From: JAGLOK01 sp963677605
GTDB lineage: Bacteria; Bacillota; Clostridia; Christensenellales; UMGS416
Assembly (NCBI GenBank): GCA_963677605.2
Contig: CAXXDX010000002.1
Coordinates: 248,001 to 312,000, forward strand
Reading direction: 5' to 3'
Length of the DNA stretch: 64,000 nt
The position numbers were made by a program, and so were the translations under genes. The notes under the pieces were generated by a model, which saw only the letters and a list, made by a program, of their open reading frames with translations, searched no databases and had not been told where the DNA came from. Within the stretch, counting starts at the first letter, position 1. Each line of letters starts with the position of its first letter. Shown one piece after another: positions 43,694 through 52,700 of the stretch.

Positions 43694-45280
43694 TTAGTCT
43701 GTTACTACAGGATAGCCTTCTGCAATCCAGCCCACAGCCATTCCAAAGTGGAGTGATACTGCGTCATGGCCCATCATGCGAAGAACTGCTGTTGTCTGGC
43801 CTGCTGTCTGGCCTGAATAGCATGCAACGATAAGCTTGCCTGACGGAAGCTCGCTGAAGTCCATGTCAGCACCGAAAGGTATGTTAATTGCGCCTGCGAT
43901 GTGGCCTGCAGCAAAGTCTTCTGCTTTTCTTATGTCAACTACTGTAGCTTCGCCTGCGTCAACTGCTGCCTGAGCGCCGTCCCAACCGATTTTGAAGTTT
44001 GCGTTTTCTTCCATGCCAACTGCCACGAAGTAATCTTCAACTGCTTTAAGAAGCACTGCGTCAAAGCTTACGCCTGCGTCTGAAATCTCAACTGCTTCAG
44101 TGTCAACATAAGCTTCATAGCCTTCAACAGCCATTGCGCCTTTGTTGTAACCTGATTTTACAGAGTAAGCATCGATGCCAAGCATGCGCATAAGAGCTGT
44201 TGCCTGTCCTGCTGTCTGTCCTGAATAGCAGTATACATAAACAGGTTCGTCTGTCGGAAGCATTGAAACCTTTTCTGCAAGGTCTGAGCCCCATGAAGCG
44301 AGAACTGCGCCTTTGATGTGGCCTTCGTCATATACGTCCTGCTGGCGGATAGAAACTATGTTAAGCTCTTCGCCTGTGTCCATTTTCTCAAAGAGTGCTT
44401 CCCATGAAATCATAGGATTTGCGAACTCGCCTGCAAAGTATGCGTTAGCTGCAGCTGTTTTCACATATGTTGTCCAGCCGCCCATGCCGCTTTTAAGTGA
44501 TACAGCGTCATAGCCGAGTGCGCGAAGAACTGCAACAGTCTGTCCTGCTGTCTGTCCTGAATAGCAAGCAACGATGATCTTTTTGCCTTCGAAGTCTGCA
44601 AATTTTTCCTGCATGCCTTCGCCGAAAGGTACGTTTACAGCGCCGTCGATGTGTGCTGCGTTGTAATCATCAGCCTTGCGGATGTCCATCACTGTAAGGT
44701 CGCCTGCTGCGATAAGCGGTGCAGCTGCGTCCGAAGCCATGATGTTGTTTGCGTTGTCAGCTACTGTGTTGAAGTACTCTTCAACAAACTCAAGTGCTTC
44801 TTTGTTAAATTTAGCTTTTGCGTCAGGAAGCTCGTTAGCTGCTGTTTCCACATAAGCTTCAAAGCCTTCAGTCTTTGATGCGCCGAGGTTATATCCTGAT
44901 TTAACAGAATATGCTTCGATGCCGAGTATATTAAGGAGGGCAACAGTCTGTCCTGCTGTCTGTCCTGAATAGCAGTATACATAAACAGGTTCGTCTGTCG
45001 GAAGCATTGAAACCTTTTCTGCGAGGTCTGTGCCCCATGCTGCAAGGTATGCGCCTTTGATGTGGCCTGCTTCATAAACGTCGCTCTGACGGATGCTCAG
45101 AATGAACGGCTCGTCGCCGGCGTCGATTTTAGCAAAGAGGTCGTCCCAAGTGATGATGCGGCTGCCTGGGTACTCCGCAAAATAGTCAGTGGCCGCGCTT
45201 TCAAGCGCATTTCCTCCGGAACATGCTGTCACAGCAAACACCATGATAGCAGCCATAAGGATTACTAATAGTTTTTTCAT
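43694..45280 (-). CDS. Secreted lipoprotein with four rhodanese domains
   Basis: A 528-residue lipoprotein: signal peptide with lipobox VTAC (Cys20), then four rhodanese domains. Each keeps the same active loop CYSGQTAGQ, with Cys at 103, 239, 351 and 487. The spacing 103-351 and 239-487 is exactly 248 residues, so a two-domain unit was duplicated. Rhodaneses carry sulfur as a persulfide, so this protein may collect or relay sulfur from outside to the YeeE-type permease encoded upstream. Four intact active sites in one surface protein is unusual. It is last in the operon. Confidence 0.88.
   Translation of the reverse strand: MKKLLVILMAAIMVFAVTACSGGNALESAATDYFAEYPGSRIITWDDLFAKIDAGDEPFILSIRQSDVYEAGHIKGAYLAAWGTDLAEKVSMLPTDEPVYVYCYSGQTAGQTVALLNILGIEAYSVKSGYNLGASKTEGFEAYVETAANELPDAKAKFNKEALEFVEEYFNTVADNANNIMASDAAAPLIAAGDLTVMDIRKADDYNAAHIDGAVNVPFGEGMQEKFADFEGKKIIVACYSGQTAGQTVAVLRALGYDAVSLKSGMGGWTTYVKTAAANAYFAGEFANPMISWEALFEKMDTGEELNIVSIRQQDVYDEGHIKGAVLASWGSDLAEKVSMLPTDEPVYVYCYSGQTAGQATALMRMLGIDAYSVKSGYNKGAMAVEGYEAYVDTEAVEISDAGVSFDAVLLKAVEDYFVAVGMEENANFKIGWDGAQAAVDAGEATVVDIRKAEDFAAGHIAGAINIPFGADMDFSELPSGKLIVACYSGQTAGQTTAVLRMMGHDAVSLHFGMAVGWIAEGYPVVTD
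44204..44278. repeat. 75-bp exact direct repeat, copy A
   Basis: Identical to 44948-45022, 744 bases away, which equals 248 codons. It codes for the active-site region of rhodanese domain 3. Confidence 0.85.
44948..45022. repeat. 75-bp exact direct repeat, copy B
   Basis: Identical to 44204-44278. It codes for the active-site region of rhodanese domain 1. Exact identity including silent positions points to recent duplication or gene conversion. Confidence 0.85.
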
Positions 45281-45295
45281 CTTTTGTCCTTTCTG

Positions 45296-46189
45296 TTACG
45301 AAGCGTCTTGCCTCGTGGGTGTGATATCTTCTGCCGGCGGCTGCGGGTTTTCAACATCCTCATATTCCAACCAAGCCCCGTCATATATCCTTACATCTTT
45401 GTATCCTGCATCCTTGAGCGCCGCATAGCTCTGGGCAGCCCTCACCGATGTTTTGCAGAATAATATTATTTTAGTTTCAGGCGTAATGCCTTCCGCTATA
45501 TATGTGCTCTGTATGTCGCGCGGAGTTTTATACTCTCCGTTTGCATACATGTTCCACTTATATTCCTTGTGACACGAGCCGGGGATTGTTCCCGCGTAGT
45601 ACTCTTCGTCGCTGCGTGTGTCTATAATCACCGTGTTTTCATCCGGCATGTTGATTATCGACTTCACATAGTCCAGCGTCACAATAAGTGATTTCTGATA
45701 GTCGCCCGCAACATACTCAGCCTCGGATGTTTCCACCTTGGCAGAGTTCATTGCGACATCCGCTTCCTTGAGAGCTTCAAATCCGCCGCTTATGACGCGA
45801 ACATTGAAGTTTGAATACATGTTAAGCGTCCACTGCACACGTGCGGCCTGCATATTACTTGCATTGTCATAAACCAGGATCTCGTCGCTTGCGGTGATTC
45901 CTGCAGCGCTCATGACCGCCTCTACCTGCGCGGTGTCCGGAAGCATGTTTGCATACGGCTCACCGACTGTAAGCGCACCCATAGGAATGTTTACAGCTCC
46001 TACAACATGGTTTAAGCCATAGTCTTCAGCGCTTCTTACATCCACGACAGTTATGCCGTCTTCGATAAGCGCTGCCGCTTCTTTTGGTGTCACAATGTAT
46101 TCGCCGGTTTCAGCAAAATCAAAGTTTGCACATGCCGAAAACGAAAGAATCATCAATGCAGTCAGAATTATTAGCATTCTCTTTTTCAC
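45296..46189 (-). CDS. Lipoprotein with two rhodanese domains
   Basis: A 297-residue lipoprotein. GTG at 46189 is chosen because AAGGAG stands 7 bases before it; a longer frame overlaps trxB without support. Lipobox FSAC. The first rhodanese domain lacks its Cys (VYDNASNMQAAR), the second has it (LFCKTSVRAAQS), the usual pattern of a TST-type two-domain rhodanese. It would act outside the membrane with the four-domain protein. Confidence 0.88.
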   Translation of the reverse strand: MKKRMLIILTALMILSFSACANFDFAETGEYIVTPKEAAALIEDGITVVDVRSAEDYGLNHVVGAVNIPMGALTVGEPYANMLPDTAQVEAVMSAAGITASDEILVYDNASNMQAARVQWTLNMYSNFNVRVISGGFEALKEADVAMNSAKVETSEAEYVAGDYQKSLIVTLDYVKSIINMPDENTVIIDTRSDEEYYAGTIPGSCHKEYKWNMYANGEYKTPRDIQSTYIAEGITPETKIILFCKTSVRAAQSYAALKDAGYKDVRIYDGAWLEYEDVENPQPPAEDITPTRQDAS

Positions 46190-46193
46190 GGTA

Positions 46194-47426
46194 CTACTCC
46201 TTTGAAGCCGCAATTGCAGCAATTATGTCTTCCTTGCTAAGCTCATTTTCAGACAAAGTCTCATATATCTTGCCGTCTTTTATGATTACAACCGCCGGGC
46301 AGTCCTCGCAGCCTAAACGCTCAGCCAAGCCCTTTGATTTATAAGTATCAACCTTATGGCAGCAGTGATTGTCATACATTTCTTCGATTTCCTCAATAAC
46401 TGTAAGGAACTCGCGCTGTGTATGGTCTACTGCGTCATAAACGTATGCAATGCCGTCGCCCATCATTATCTGATGCTCGAATATTTCGCTTTCTGCAATA
46501 TATTTTTCAGCCATAACACCGGCTGTCGCCGCATCGCCTACGCATGTTGCAACCTGGCGAAGGAAACGCTCGCGTACATCGCCTGCTGCAAATACACCTG
46601 AGATGTTTGTGCGCATTTCTTCATCTGTTAAAACATAACCGCGGTCTGTCATCTTAACGATGTCTTTATAAATAGCTGTGTTAGGAACAAATCCGATAAA
46701 CAGGAAGCATGTCGCGCAGTCAATTCTCTCACTTTCGCCTGTCTTGAGATTTTTGAGCACAACGCCTTCAAGCTCTTCGCCGCCGTAGTATTCATCTACA
46801 ACAGTATTCCACTTAAATTCCATTTTAGGATTGGCAAGCGCTGCAGCTTTAGCTATCTCGTTGCAGTCCATAACACCTTCATCATGAAGAACGGAAACTG
46901 TAACTTTGCTTGCAAACTTTGTAAGGAACATGCCTTCTTCTATAGCGGCATCTCCTGAGCCTATTACAACAACTTCCTTGCCTGTGTTGGCAGCAGCGTC
47001 GCATGTGGCGCAGAATGCAATTCCCTTGCCTATATACTGCTCTTCGCTGTCGATTCCGAGAACTCTCGGTTTTGAACCGTTTGCAATGATAACAGCTTTT
47101 GCTTCATATCTGTTTCTGAATGTTTCAAGGATTTTGATATCTCCCGAGAAATCCACAGTTTTAACGTTTGTAAGTTTAAAATCCACTCCGAACTTTTTCG
47201 CCTGATCTTTAAAAAGGTTCATGAGGTCTATTCCAGAAATTCCTTCAGGGAATCCCGGATAGTTTTCTATATCATTTGTGTTTGTAGCGATGCCGCCGAC
47301 CAAAGCCTGCTCTATAATAAGAGTTTTAAGCTTTGCTCTTCCGCAGTATATGCCTGCTGTAAGCCCTGAAGCTCCGCCGCCTACGATAACGACATCATAT
47401 TGTTCAACTTTTTTCTCTCTAGCCAT
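46194..47426 (-). CDS. trxB: Thioredoxin reductase fused to a degenerate thioredoxin domain
   Basis: A 410-residue flavoenzyme. Residues 1-315 are a thioredoxin reductase: GGGASGLTAG, active CATC (in GIAFCATCDA), NAD site IGSGDAAIEE and GVFAAGDVRE. The last 90 residues are thioredoxin-like (KVDTYKSKGLAERL, CPAVVIIKDGK) but the redox CxxC at the usual place is absent; Cys pairs remain at HCCH and CEDC. It may reduce persulfides or polysulfides in the cytoplasm. Located between rhodanese and YeeE genes. Confidence 0.88.
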   Translation of the reverse strand: MAREKKVEQYDVVIVGGGASGLTAGIYCGRAKLKTLIIEQALVGGIATNTNDIENYPGFPEGISGIDLMNLFKDQAKKFGVDFKLTNVKTVDFSGDIKILETFRNRYEAKAVIIANGSKPRVLGIDSEEQYIGKGIAFCATCDAAANTGKEVVVIGSGDAAIEEGMFLTKFASKVTVSVLHDEGVMDCNEIAKAAALANPKMEFKWNTVVDEYYGGEELEGVVLKNLKTGESERIDCATCFLFIGFVPNTAIYKDIVKMTDRGYVLTDEEMRTNISGVFAAGDVRERFLRQVATCVGDAATAGVMAEKYIAESEIFEHQIMMGDGIAYVYDAVDHTQREFLTVIEEIEEMYDNHCCHKVDTYKSKGLAERLGCEDCPAVVIIKDGKIYETLSENELSKEDIIAAIAASKE

Positions 47427-47437
47427 AATATTATCCT

Positions 47438-47986
47438 TTACATAAAGTACTTAACCAGCAGTTTGCTGCCGATCACTGCGCCGCCGAACATAAACAGGGC
47501 AAAAACCCAGCCTGAAAGCGACAGTGAAGCGATTCCCGAAAACAGTGCGCCGATGTTACAGCCTGCTGCAATGCGTGCACCGTATCCCATAAGAAGTCCG
47601 CCCAGTGTTGCGGCAGCAACCTGTTTCCATGACTTAATTTTCTTAAATTTGAAACCTGAAGCCATAAGCACAGCAAAAAGTGCTCCGAATATAATTCCTA
47701 TGTTTCTCCATGTGGGTGCATGGCTTAAAAAGCCTGCTTCAAGCGTGGCCTGAGCACCCGGGGAAGAAAAGTAATACCATTTGTCAACCGAGCCGCCCAC
47801 AGCTTCAAAGAGCCAGGCTCCCCAGTTTGCAAATATTCCCGAAACGCCCCACGGATTGCCTGTTGTAGCAAATGTAACTATCTGAAAAACAGAAAGCAGA
47901 ACCGCTCCGGCAACATATGGCAACGCATTTTTAAACCACATCTTGTAGAATTCATTTTGTTTTATATTGTCAAAAAATTTCTTCAA
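47438..47986 (-). CDS. YeeE/YedE-type permease subunit, C-terminal half
   Basis: A 182-residue membrane protein. TTG at 47986 is preferred (GAGGTG before it, product begins MKKFF); a GTG at 47995 lies inside the ribosome site. It has four or five helices and the motif GARIAAGCNIGALFSG, whose Cys corresponds to the third conserved Cys of YeeE thiosulfate channels. The N-terminal half is a separate gene at 48290. Both would assemble to transport thiosulfate or a related sulfur or selenium species. Confidence 0.85.
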   Translation of the reverse strand: MKKFFDNIKQNEFYKMWFKNALPYVAGAVLLSVFQIVTFATTGNPWGVSGIFANWGAWLFEAVGGSVDKWYYFSSPGAQATLEAGFLSHAPTWRNIGIIFGALFAVLMASGFKFKKIKSWKQVAAATLGGLLMGYGARIAAGCNIGALFSGIASLSLSGWVFALFMFGGAVIGSKLLVKYFM

Positions 47987-48020
47987 GTTTCTCACCTCAA
48001 TTAAGTTTTAATACTTTAAG

Positions 48021-48248
48021 TTATGCTTTTTCTATGATGCATTCCCATTCGCCGTCGTCAACTTCTTCAAGCTCAACTTCGTGACCTTGTTTGCGTGCCC
48101 ATTCAGGAACGTTTTTCATTGCGCAGCTATGGTCGATCTGAACGATAAGCACATCGCCTGATTCAAGTTCTTCAAGTGCTTTTTCTGCTTTGATAAGTGG
48201 TACAGGGCAAGCCTCGCCCAAACAATCCAATACGACTTCTTTACTCAT
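48021..48248 (-). CDS. tusA: TusA-family sulfur carrier
   Basis: A 75-residue TusA/SirA/YedF protein. ATG at 48248 follows GGAGG. CLGEACPVPLIKAEKAL holds the CPxP motif that carries sulfur. It lies between the two YeeE-type genes and would accept sulfur from the channel on the inside. Confidence 0.92.
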   Translation of the reverse strand: MSKEVVLDCLGEACPVPLIKAEKALEELESGDVLIVQIDHSCAMKNVPEWARKQGHEVELEEVDDGEWECIIEKA

Positions 48249-48289
48249 TTTTGTTTCCTCCGAAAAATTATTATTTAAAAAGGATTGCC

Positions 48290-48997
48290 TTAATCCTCTT
48301 TTTTGCGGTTTTCCCATTTATGTGCGATTACGTATATTACTGCGATGATAAGAAGGTTGCACAAGAGTCCTCCGAACCACCCGAATGCTGTTGAATTAAA
48401 TAATTTTGTAAATACATCAGGAAGGAATATTCTCTTTCCGGTTACTATGAAGTTGCGATACCACCATCCATAGTCATGAGCTCCCCACAGCGAGCCTACA
48501 ACGAAAAAGAAAAGTGATATAAGCTGCATCCAGAATCCTTCGCCTATTCTCATCAGTGTGCCCGATGCGCAGCCGCCTGCAATAACCATACCGATACCAA
48601 ACATAAATGCGCCGATACCTGTTGCAATTGAAACCGGAGCCACATAGCTTTGTCCCGGAATAGCCTGTCCGTTTACAAATGCTCCGTACTTTATTGCTGT
48701 AAACGCAATTGAAGTTATGGCAAATGCTATAAGAACCGCTCTTGTTACGGTAGTTGATCCTGTAAGGTAGGGATCGCGCATAGAAGCTGTGAAGCAAAAG
48801 CGTGCGCGCTGCAGGATAAAACCAAAAGCTAAACCTGTCATCCAATAGAGCCCGAGGTTTTCACCTCTTAACGTCAAAAGAACGCCTATTACAACGATGA
48901 TTACGATAAGCCCTAATGCTATAGGTATCTGATTCATCCTTTTTTTGCGTTTTCTGCTTGATGCTCTGGAAGAAGTTCTGATTGTGCTTTCTGACAT
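48290..48997 (-). CDS. YeeE/YedE-type permease subunit, N-terminal half
   Basis: A 235-residue membrane protein with a basic N-terminus (about 1-22) and five or so helices. RARFCFTASMRD and AGGCASGTLMR contain the first two conserved Cys of the YeeE family. The third is in the protein at 47438-47986. First gene of the sulfur operon, divergent from the LysR gene. Confidence 0.87.
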   Translation of the reverse strand: MSESTIRTSSRASSRKRKKRMNQIPIALGLIVIIVVIGVLLTLRGENLGLYWMTGLAFGFILQRARFCFTASMRDPYLTGSTTVTRAVLIAFAITSIAFTAIKYGAFVNGQAIPGQSYVAPVSIATGIGAFMFGIGMVIAGGCASGTLMRIGEGFWMQLISLFFFVVGSLWGAHDYGWWYRNFIVTGKRIFLPDVFTKLFNSTAFGWFGGLLCNLLIIAVIYVIAHKWENRKKED

Positions 48998-49018
48998 GAT
49001 TACACCTCTTTGTTAGTT

Positions 49019-49079
49019 TGTTAATTATTTAACATATTGACCTGTTTTATTTTATCATACTTTGTTAAAAATCTGTCAA
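49019..49079 (-). promoter_or_regulatory. Promoter and operator of the sulfur operon
   Basis: TTGACA (49079-49074), a 17-base spacer and GATAAA (49056-49051) on the minus strand. Downstream, a perfect palindrome TGTTAA-TTAT-TTAACA (49019-49034) may bind the divergent LysR protein or another regulator. Confidence 0.55.
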
Positions 49080-49104
49080 TCCTTTTTCTTATGCAGTATT
49101 AGAT

Positions 49105-49133
49105 TTGTTTATATCAAACTTTGGTGCTATAAT
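49105..49133 (+). promoter_or_regulatory. Promoter of the lysR gene
   Basis: TTGTTT (49105-49110), 17 bases and TATAAT (49128-49133). A perfect -10 with a weak -35, typical of an autoregulated LysR gene. Confidence 0.5.
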
Positions 49134-49175
49134 ATCCATTAATATCAAAGCAATATCAGGGATTTAGACATTAAA

Positions 49176-50072
49176 ATGAATATAGAATCTTTAAAATATT
49201 TCTATATGATTGCCAAGGCGGGAAACATAAGTTCCGTCGCAAAAAGCGTGCACCTTTCTCAGTCTGCACTATCCCAACAGATTCAGCGCCTTGAAACAGA
49301 TTTTGAAAAAAAGCTTCTGATACGCTCCAATAAAGGCGTTCAGCTCACACCTGACGGTAAGATAGTTTACAAATTTGCAAGCAACATCCTTCGCACATAC
49401 GAACACATGATGGAAGAGCTTGAAAGCGAATCAAGGAAAAACATAATTATAAAGATTGAAGCTCCGTCGTCTCTTGCAGACTATGCGCTTCCCTGCACGA
49501 TGATAAAGGCCAATGATAAGTATCAATTGCATAAGTACGAGCTTTCCAGCAATCCGTCCTATGAAATACTTCAGAATGTTTCAAACAACATTTGCGATGT
49601 AGGATTTTCATACATGAAAACTCCGAACGGATATGACGGAGTGCTGTGCCAAAGAGCCGGCATAAACCGTATAATTCTTGCTGCACCCAACAATTCCGAT
49701 TATCCAGATGCAATAAGCCTGTCAGAGCTTTCAGACATATGCCTTATAACACTTACCGGCAAAACCGATATTAACGAAATCATCTTCGATAAGCTTGAAA
49801 AACTGGGAGTGCCCAAAAACGAGCTGAACTGCAACCTCCGCGTGGAAGGCATTGTTGGAGCTAAAATGATGATAAACAGGGGTTACGGCATGGCTTTCCT
49901 TCCTTATATTTCGGTTAAGGAAGAGCTTTATAAAAAGCAGTTTAAGGAAGTAAAAGTAGAAGGTCTTGATATGGATCTTGACATCTATCTTTTATATAAA
50001 CAAATCCACACAGAACATGTGGAGGCATTTTTGGAATGGTTTAAACAAAATGGAGAAGCAAGCTTCTGCTGA
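49176..50072 (+). CDS. LysR-family regulator of the sulfur genes
   Basis: A 298-residue LysR regulator. N-terminal HTH with SVAKSVHLSQSALSQQIQRL and the following FEKKLLIRSNKGVQLTPDG; the C-terminal 200 residues bind an effector. Divergent from the YeeE-type operon and convergent with the TusA/DASS pair, so it probably senses a sulfur-related signal. Confidence 0.9.
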   Translation: MNIESLKYFYMIAKAGNISSVAKSVHLSQSALSQQIQRLETDFEKKLLIRSNKGVQLTPDGKIVYKFASNILRTYEHMMEELESESRKNIIIKIEAPSSLADYALPCTMIKANDKYQLHKYELSSNPSYEILQNVSNNICDVGFSYMKTPNGYDGVLCQRAGINRIILAAPNNSDYPDAISLSELSDICLITLTGKTDINEIIFDKLEKLGVPKNELNCNLRVEGIVGAKMMINRGYGMAFLPYISVKEELYKKQFKEVKVEGLDMDLDIYLLYKQIHTEHVEAFLEWFKQNGEASFC

Positions 50073-50077
50073 TACAT

Positions 50078-50308
50078 TTATCTTACTGTAAATGTTACTT
50101 CCCACACGCCGTTCATAACTTCTTCTATATTAACGTCGTGTTTTTTGTCCAAATACTTGTTTTTTATAGCTTCAATCGTACAGCTGTGGTCCACCACAAT
50201 CATAAACGATTCCCCGCTTTTTGTGTGGGCAAGCTCCTGTTCTATTTTTAAGATCGGAACAGGACAAATATCTCCGAAACAGTCGATTAGTTTTATATCT
50301 TTTTTCAT
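50078..50308 (-). CDS. Second TusA-family protein
   Basis: A 76-residue protein with the CPxP motif in DCFGDICPVPILKIEQEL. It starts 3 bases after the DASS transporter stop, so both are co-transcribed. It has an HSCTIEAI segment like the TusA at 48021. Probably dedicated to the substrate brought in by that transporter. Confidence 0.88.
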   Translation of the reverse strand: MKKDIKLIDCFGDICPVPILKIEQELAHTKSGESFMIVVDHSCTIEAIKNKYLDKKHDVNIEEVMNGVWEVTFTVR

Positions 50309-50311
50309 TTT

Positions 50312-51724
50312 CTACATCATAATGGACACATATCCTGCAACAAGCAGAACTGCGAAAGTTATTGCAACACCCATTACTCCCTTCTTTAGCATAAAATCAG
50401 TGTCAAGGCCGTATCCCACAGGGATGGCTCTTATTGAAGTCGGCAGCAGGAATGCGCAGTTGCACGCCGCAGCCGTAATATAAACATATTTAAGCGGCAC
50501 ATCGCTTATAACAGAGACAATACCGATTACAAGAGGCACTGCAACAGCGACGGCTGCCGTGTTGCTTGATGCATTGGATAAAAACATTGAAAAAGCGATT
50601 ATTATTAGCAGTATCGGCAGGGTTTTGTTCAAGTCAATAAGCGACACAGCTTGTGAAACTCCTGAAAGCGCGCCTGTTGATATAAGCATATTGCCTATTG
50701 CAAGCCCGCCTGAAAACAGAATCATAAGCCCCCAGTTGATGTTCTTTTCCGCCTGCTTCCACGTGATGAGCCGTTCGTTTTTTTCGCCGTTTATAACAAA
50801 AGCTACAACGCCGAACAGCATAAACGCGAAAAAAGGCTTAAACTCCGGCAGTATGCTTGCATAAAGCGGCCTCGCAAAAGACAAAGCAACCGGAACAACA
50901 AACAGCACAAGCGATATTACCTGAGATCTTTTCATTTTTCCCGCCAGCTTATACTGCTCTTTAAAATACTTGCTGCTTCCCGGCATATTTTTTGTTTTAA
51001 ACCTAAGAAGCAGAATATATGCAACAATGCCCAACGATAAAAGCGCAAGATACGGAAGCATCTTTGCAGTCCATTCAATGAACATGAACTCTCTTCCCGT
51101 AAAGCTTTCAATGTGAGTGATAGCGACAAGGTTCATCGCGCCGCCCAAAGGCGTACCAAAGCCCCCAAGCCCCGCGCCCCATGCGACCATCATAAGTATC
51201 ATCTTGAGAAGATAGTCGCTTTCAGCCTCGTTCTCGCCACCTGCATACTGCATCATAGCATATGCAATGGGACATAACGCTGCGACAACCACGGCGTTCG
51301 GAAGAACCGAGGACAGCACAACCGACAGCATAAACCACACGACAAGCTGCCACTTTACCGAGGTTCCTATGACGCTCAGTGCTTTTAGCGCAATCCTCTT
51401 ATCGAGGCCGGTATTTTTCCATGTTATTGTAAGCACGTTTGCACCAAGCAAGAGAACAACTATCTGAGATGCGTAGTTTTTTAATACATCAGCCATTGGC
51501 ATTATGGAAAACAGGCTGTTTATGACAATGGGCAAAAGCGCTGTCACCGCTATATGAAAAGGCCTCGTTATCCACCAGTAGACCATCAGAGCAAGCGTTG
51601 AAACGGCAATTCTTGCTTCAAATGAAAAGATGCTTTTAGGCATAACAAAAGCGACAGCAGCAAATAATATTGCTCCCGCTGCCAGATGAATAAACCGCTT
51701 TTTTGCATCCTTTGTCATTTTCAT
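50312..51724 (-). CDS. DASS/SLC13-family sodium-coupled anion transporter
   Basis: A 470-residue membrane protein with about twelve helices. LPNAVVVAALCPIAYAM, SNASSNTAAVAVAVPL and VYITAAACNCAFLLPTSI are the paired hairpin/SNT-like signatures of the family. Usual substrates are dicarboxylates or sulfate. Coupling with a TusA gene and the nearby sulfur module favours an inorganic sulfur anion or a sulfonate, but this is inference. Confidence 0.87.
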   Translation of the reverse strand: MKMTKDAKKRFIHLAAGAILFAAVAFVMPKSIFSFEARIAVSTLALMVYWWITRPFHIAVTALLPIVINSLFSIMPMADVLKNYASQIVVLLLGANVLTITWKNTGLDKRIALKALSVIGTSVKWQLVVWFMLSVVLSSVLPNAVVVAALCPIAYAMMQYAGGENEAESDYLLKMILMMVAWGAGLGGFGTPLGGAMNLVAITHIESFTGREFMFIEWTAKMLPYLALLSLGIVAYILLLRFKTKNMPGSSKYFKEQYKLAGKMKRSQVISLVLFVVPVALSFARPLYASILPEFKPFFAFMLFGVVAFVINGEKNERLITWKQAEKNINWGLMILFSGGLAIGNMLISTGALSGVSQAVSLIDLNKTLPILLIIIAFSMFLSNASSNTAAVAVAVPLVIGIVSVISDVPLKYVYITAAACNCAFLLPTSIRAIPVGYGLDTDFMLKKGVMGVAITFAVLLVAGYVSIMM

Positions 51725-51828
51725 TGTCCTATGATTTTACCTACATTGCTGCGTTTTGTAAACCGCAAATTATCATTTATTCGCAAAATATGCACTCTTG
51801 CTTTGCAATAAACCGTAAAAAAGCAAAA

Positions 51829-51848
51829 GCGCACGGATAACCATGCGC
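51829..51848 (-). terminator. Terminator of the sugar ABC operon
   Basis: GCGCATGG/CCGTGCGC stem with a 4-nt loop, then TTTTGCTTTTTT on the minus strand, 24 bases after the permease stop. Confidence 0.7.
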
Positions 51849-51872
51849 CTTGCCTTATGATAGTTGGAAGAA

Positions 51873-52700
51873 CTATTGTTTTACTGCTCCAGATGTTATT
51901 CCCTGAATAAAGTACTTCTGTCCCAGCAGATATATTAGAAGAACCGGCAGAGTAGTTAAGACTATGTCTGCAAAGATAAGATTCCATTTGCTTGTCGTAC
52001 GTCCGAAGAACTGATAGACAGATATCGTCATTGGATATAGCTTTGTGCTGCTTGTAAGATACAAAGGCACAAGGAAGTTGCTCCACGTTCCCATAAACTG
52101 CAGTATAAAGCATGTTGCGATGATGGGCTTGAGCAACGGCATGATTATATAGAAAAACAATCTCACCGAATCCGCACCGTCGATTATCGCAGCCTCATCC
52201 ATCTCCTGCGGCACTGAACTTACAAAGTTTCTTATAACAAAGACGCAAAACGGTATCATCCCGCTCGTAAATGTTACAATTACACCTAGCCGTGAATCTG
52301 TCAGGTTAAACAGCTGAAACATTCTGACAAGTGTAATAAAGTTTACAGGCAAAAACAGGCCGAACAAAATAAAGTAGTAAATAAAGTTATTTATCTTAGT
52401 CTTCTTTCGGCTTAAAACAAAAGCACACATCGCGCACAGCACGACTCCCAGCGTCGTACTTGTAAGCGAATACACAAGGCTGTTTGTAAAGCCCTGAACA
52501 AGCTTGCCTTTTTCTATGACTTCTGCATAGTTTTCAAAATGCCATACTTCGGGAAATGCCAGAGACATTCTCGCAGCTTCGTACTTGTCTTTAAACGAGT
52601 TTATAACAACCATGTAAAATGGTATTACAACTATAACGCACAGCAGAATGCATATTATCTGTTTTATCAATGTATAAATATGTTTCTTTTTGATAACCAT
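51873..52700 (-). CDS. Sugar ABC transporter permease (MalG-type)
   Basis: A 275-residue permease with six helices and the EAA loop DEAAIIDGADSVRLFFYIIMPLL. It overlaps the preceding permease stop (TAATG). Works with the MalF-type partner and a shared ATPase encoded elsewhere. Confidence 0.92.
   Translation of the reverse strand: MVIKKKHIYTLIKQIICILLCVIVVIPFYMVVINSFKDKYEAARMSLAFPEVWHFENYAEVIEKGKLVQGFTNSLVYSLTSTTLGVVLCAMCAFVLSRKKTKINNFIYYFILFGLFLPVNFITLVRMFQLFNLTDSRLGVIVTFTSGMIPFCVFVIRNFVSSVPQEMDEAAIIDGADSVRLFFYIIMPLLKPIIATCFILQFMGTWSNFLVPLYLTSSTKLYPMTISVYQFFGRTTSKWNLIFADIVLTTLPVLLIYLLGQKYFIQGITSGAVKQ

Noticed and set aside
44761..45075. 104-codon minus-strand frame inside the rhodanese gene
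   Set aside because: Out of frame with the four-domain rhodanese, which explains the sequence fully.
43694..45280. CRISPR-like repeats in the rhodanese region
   Set aside because: The repeats are coding, 744 bases apart and in frame; there is no short regular spacer pattern.
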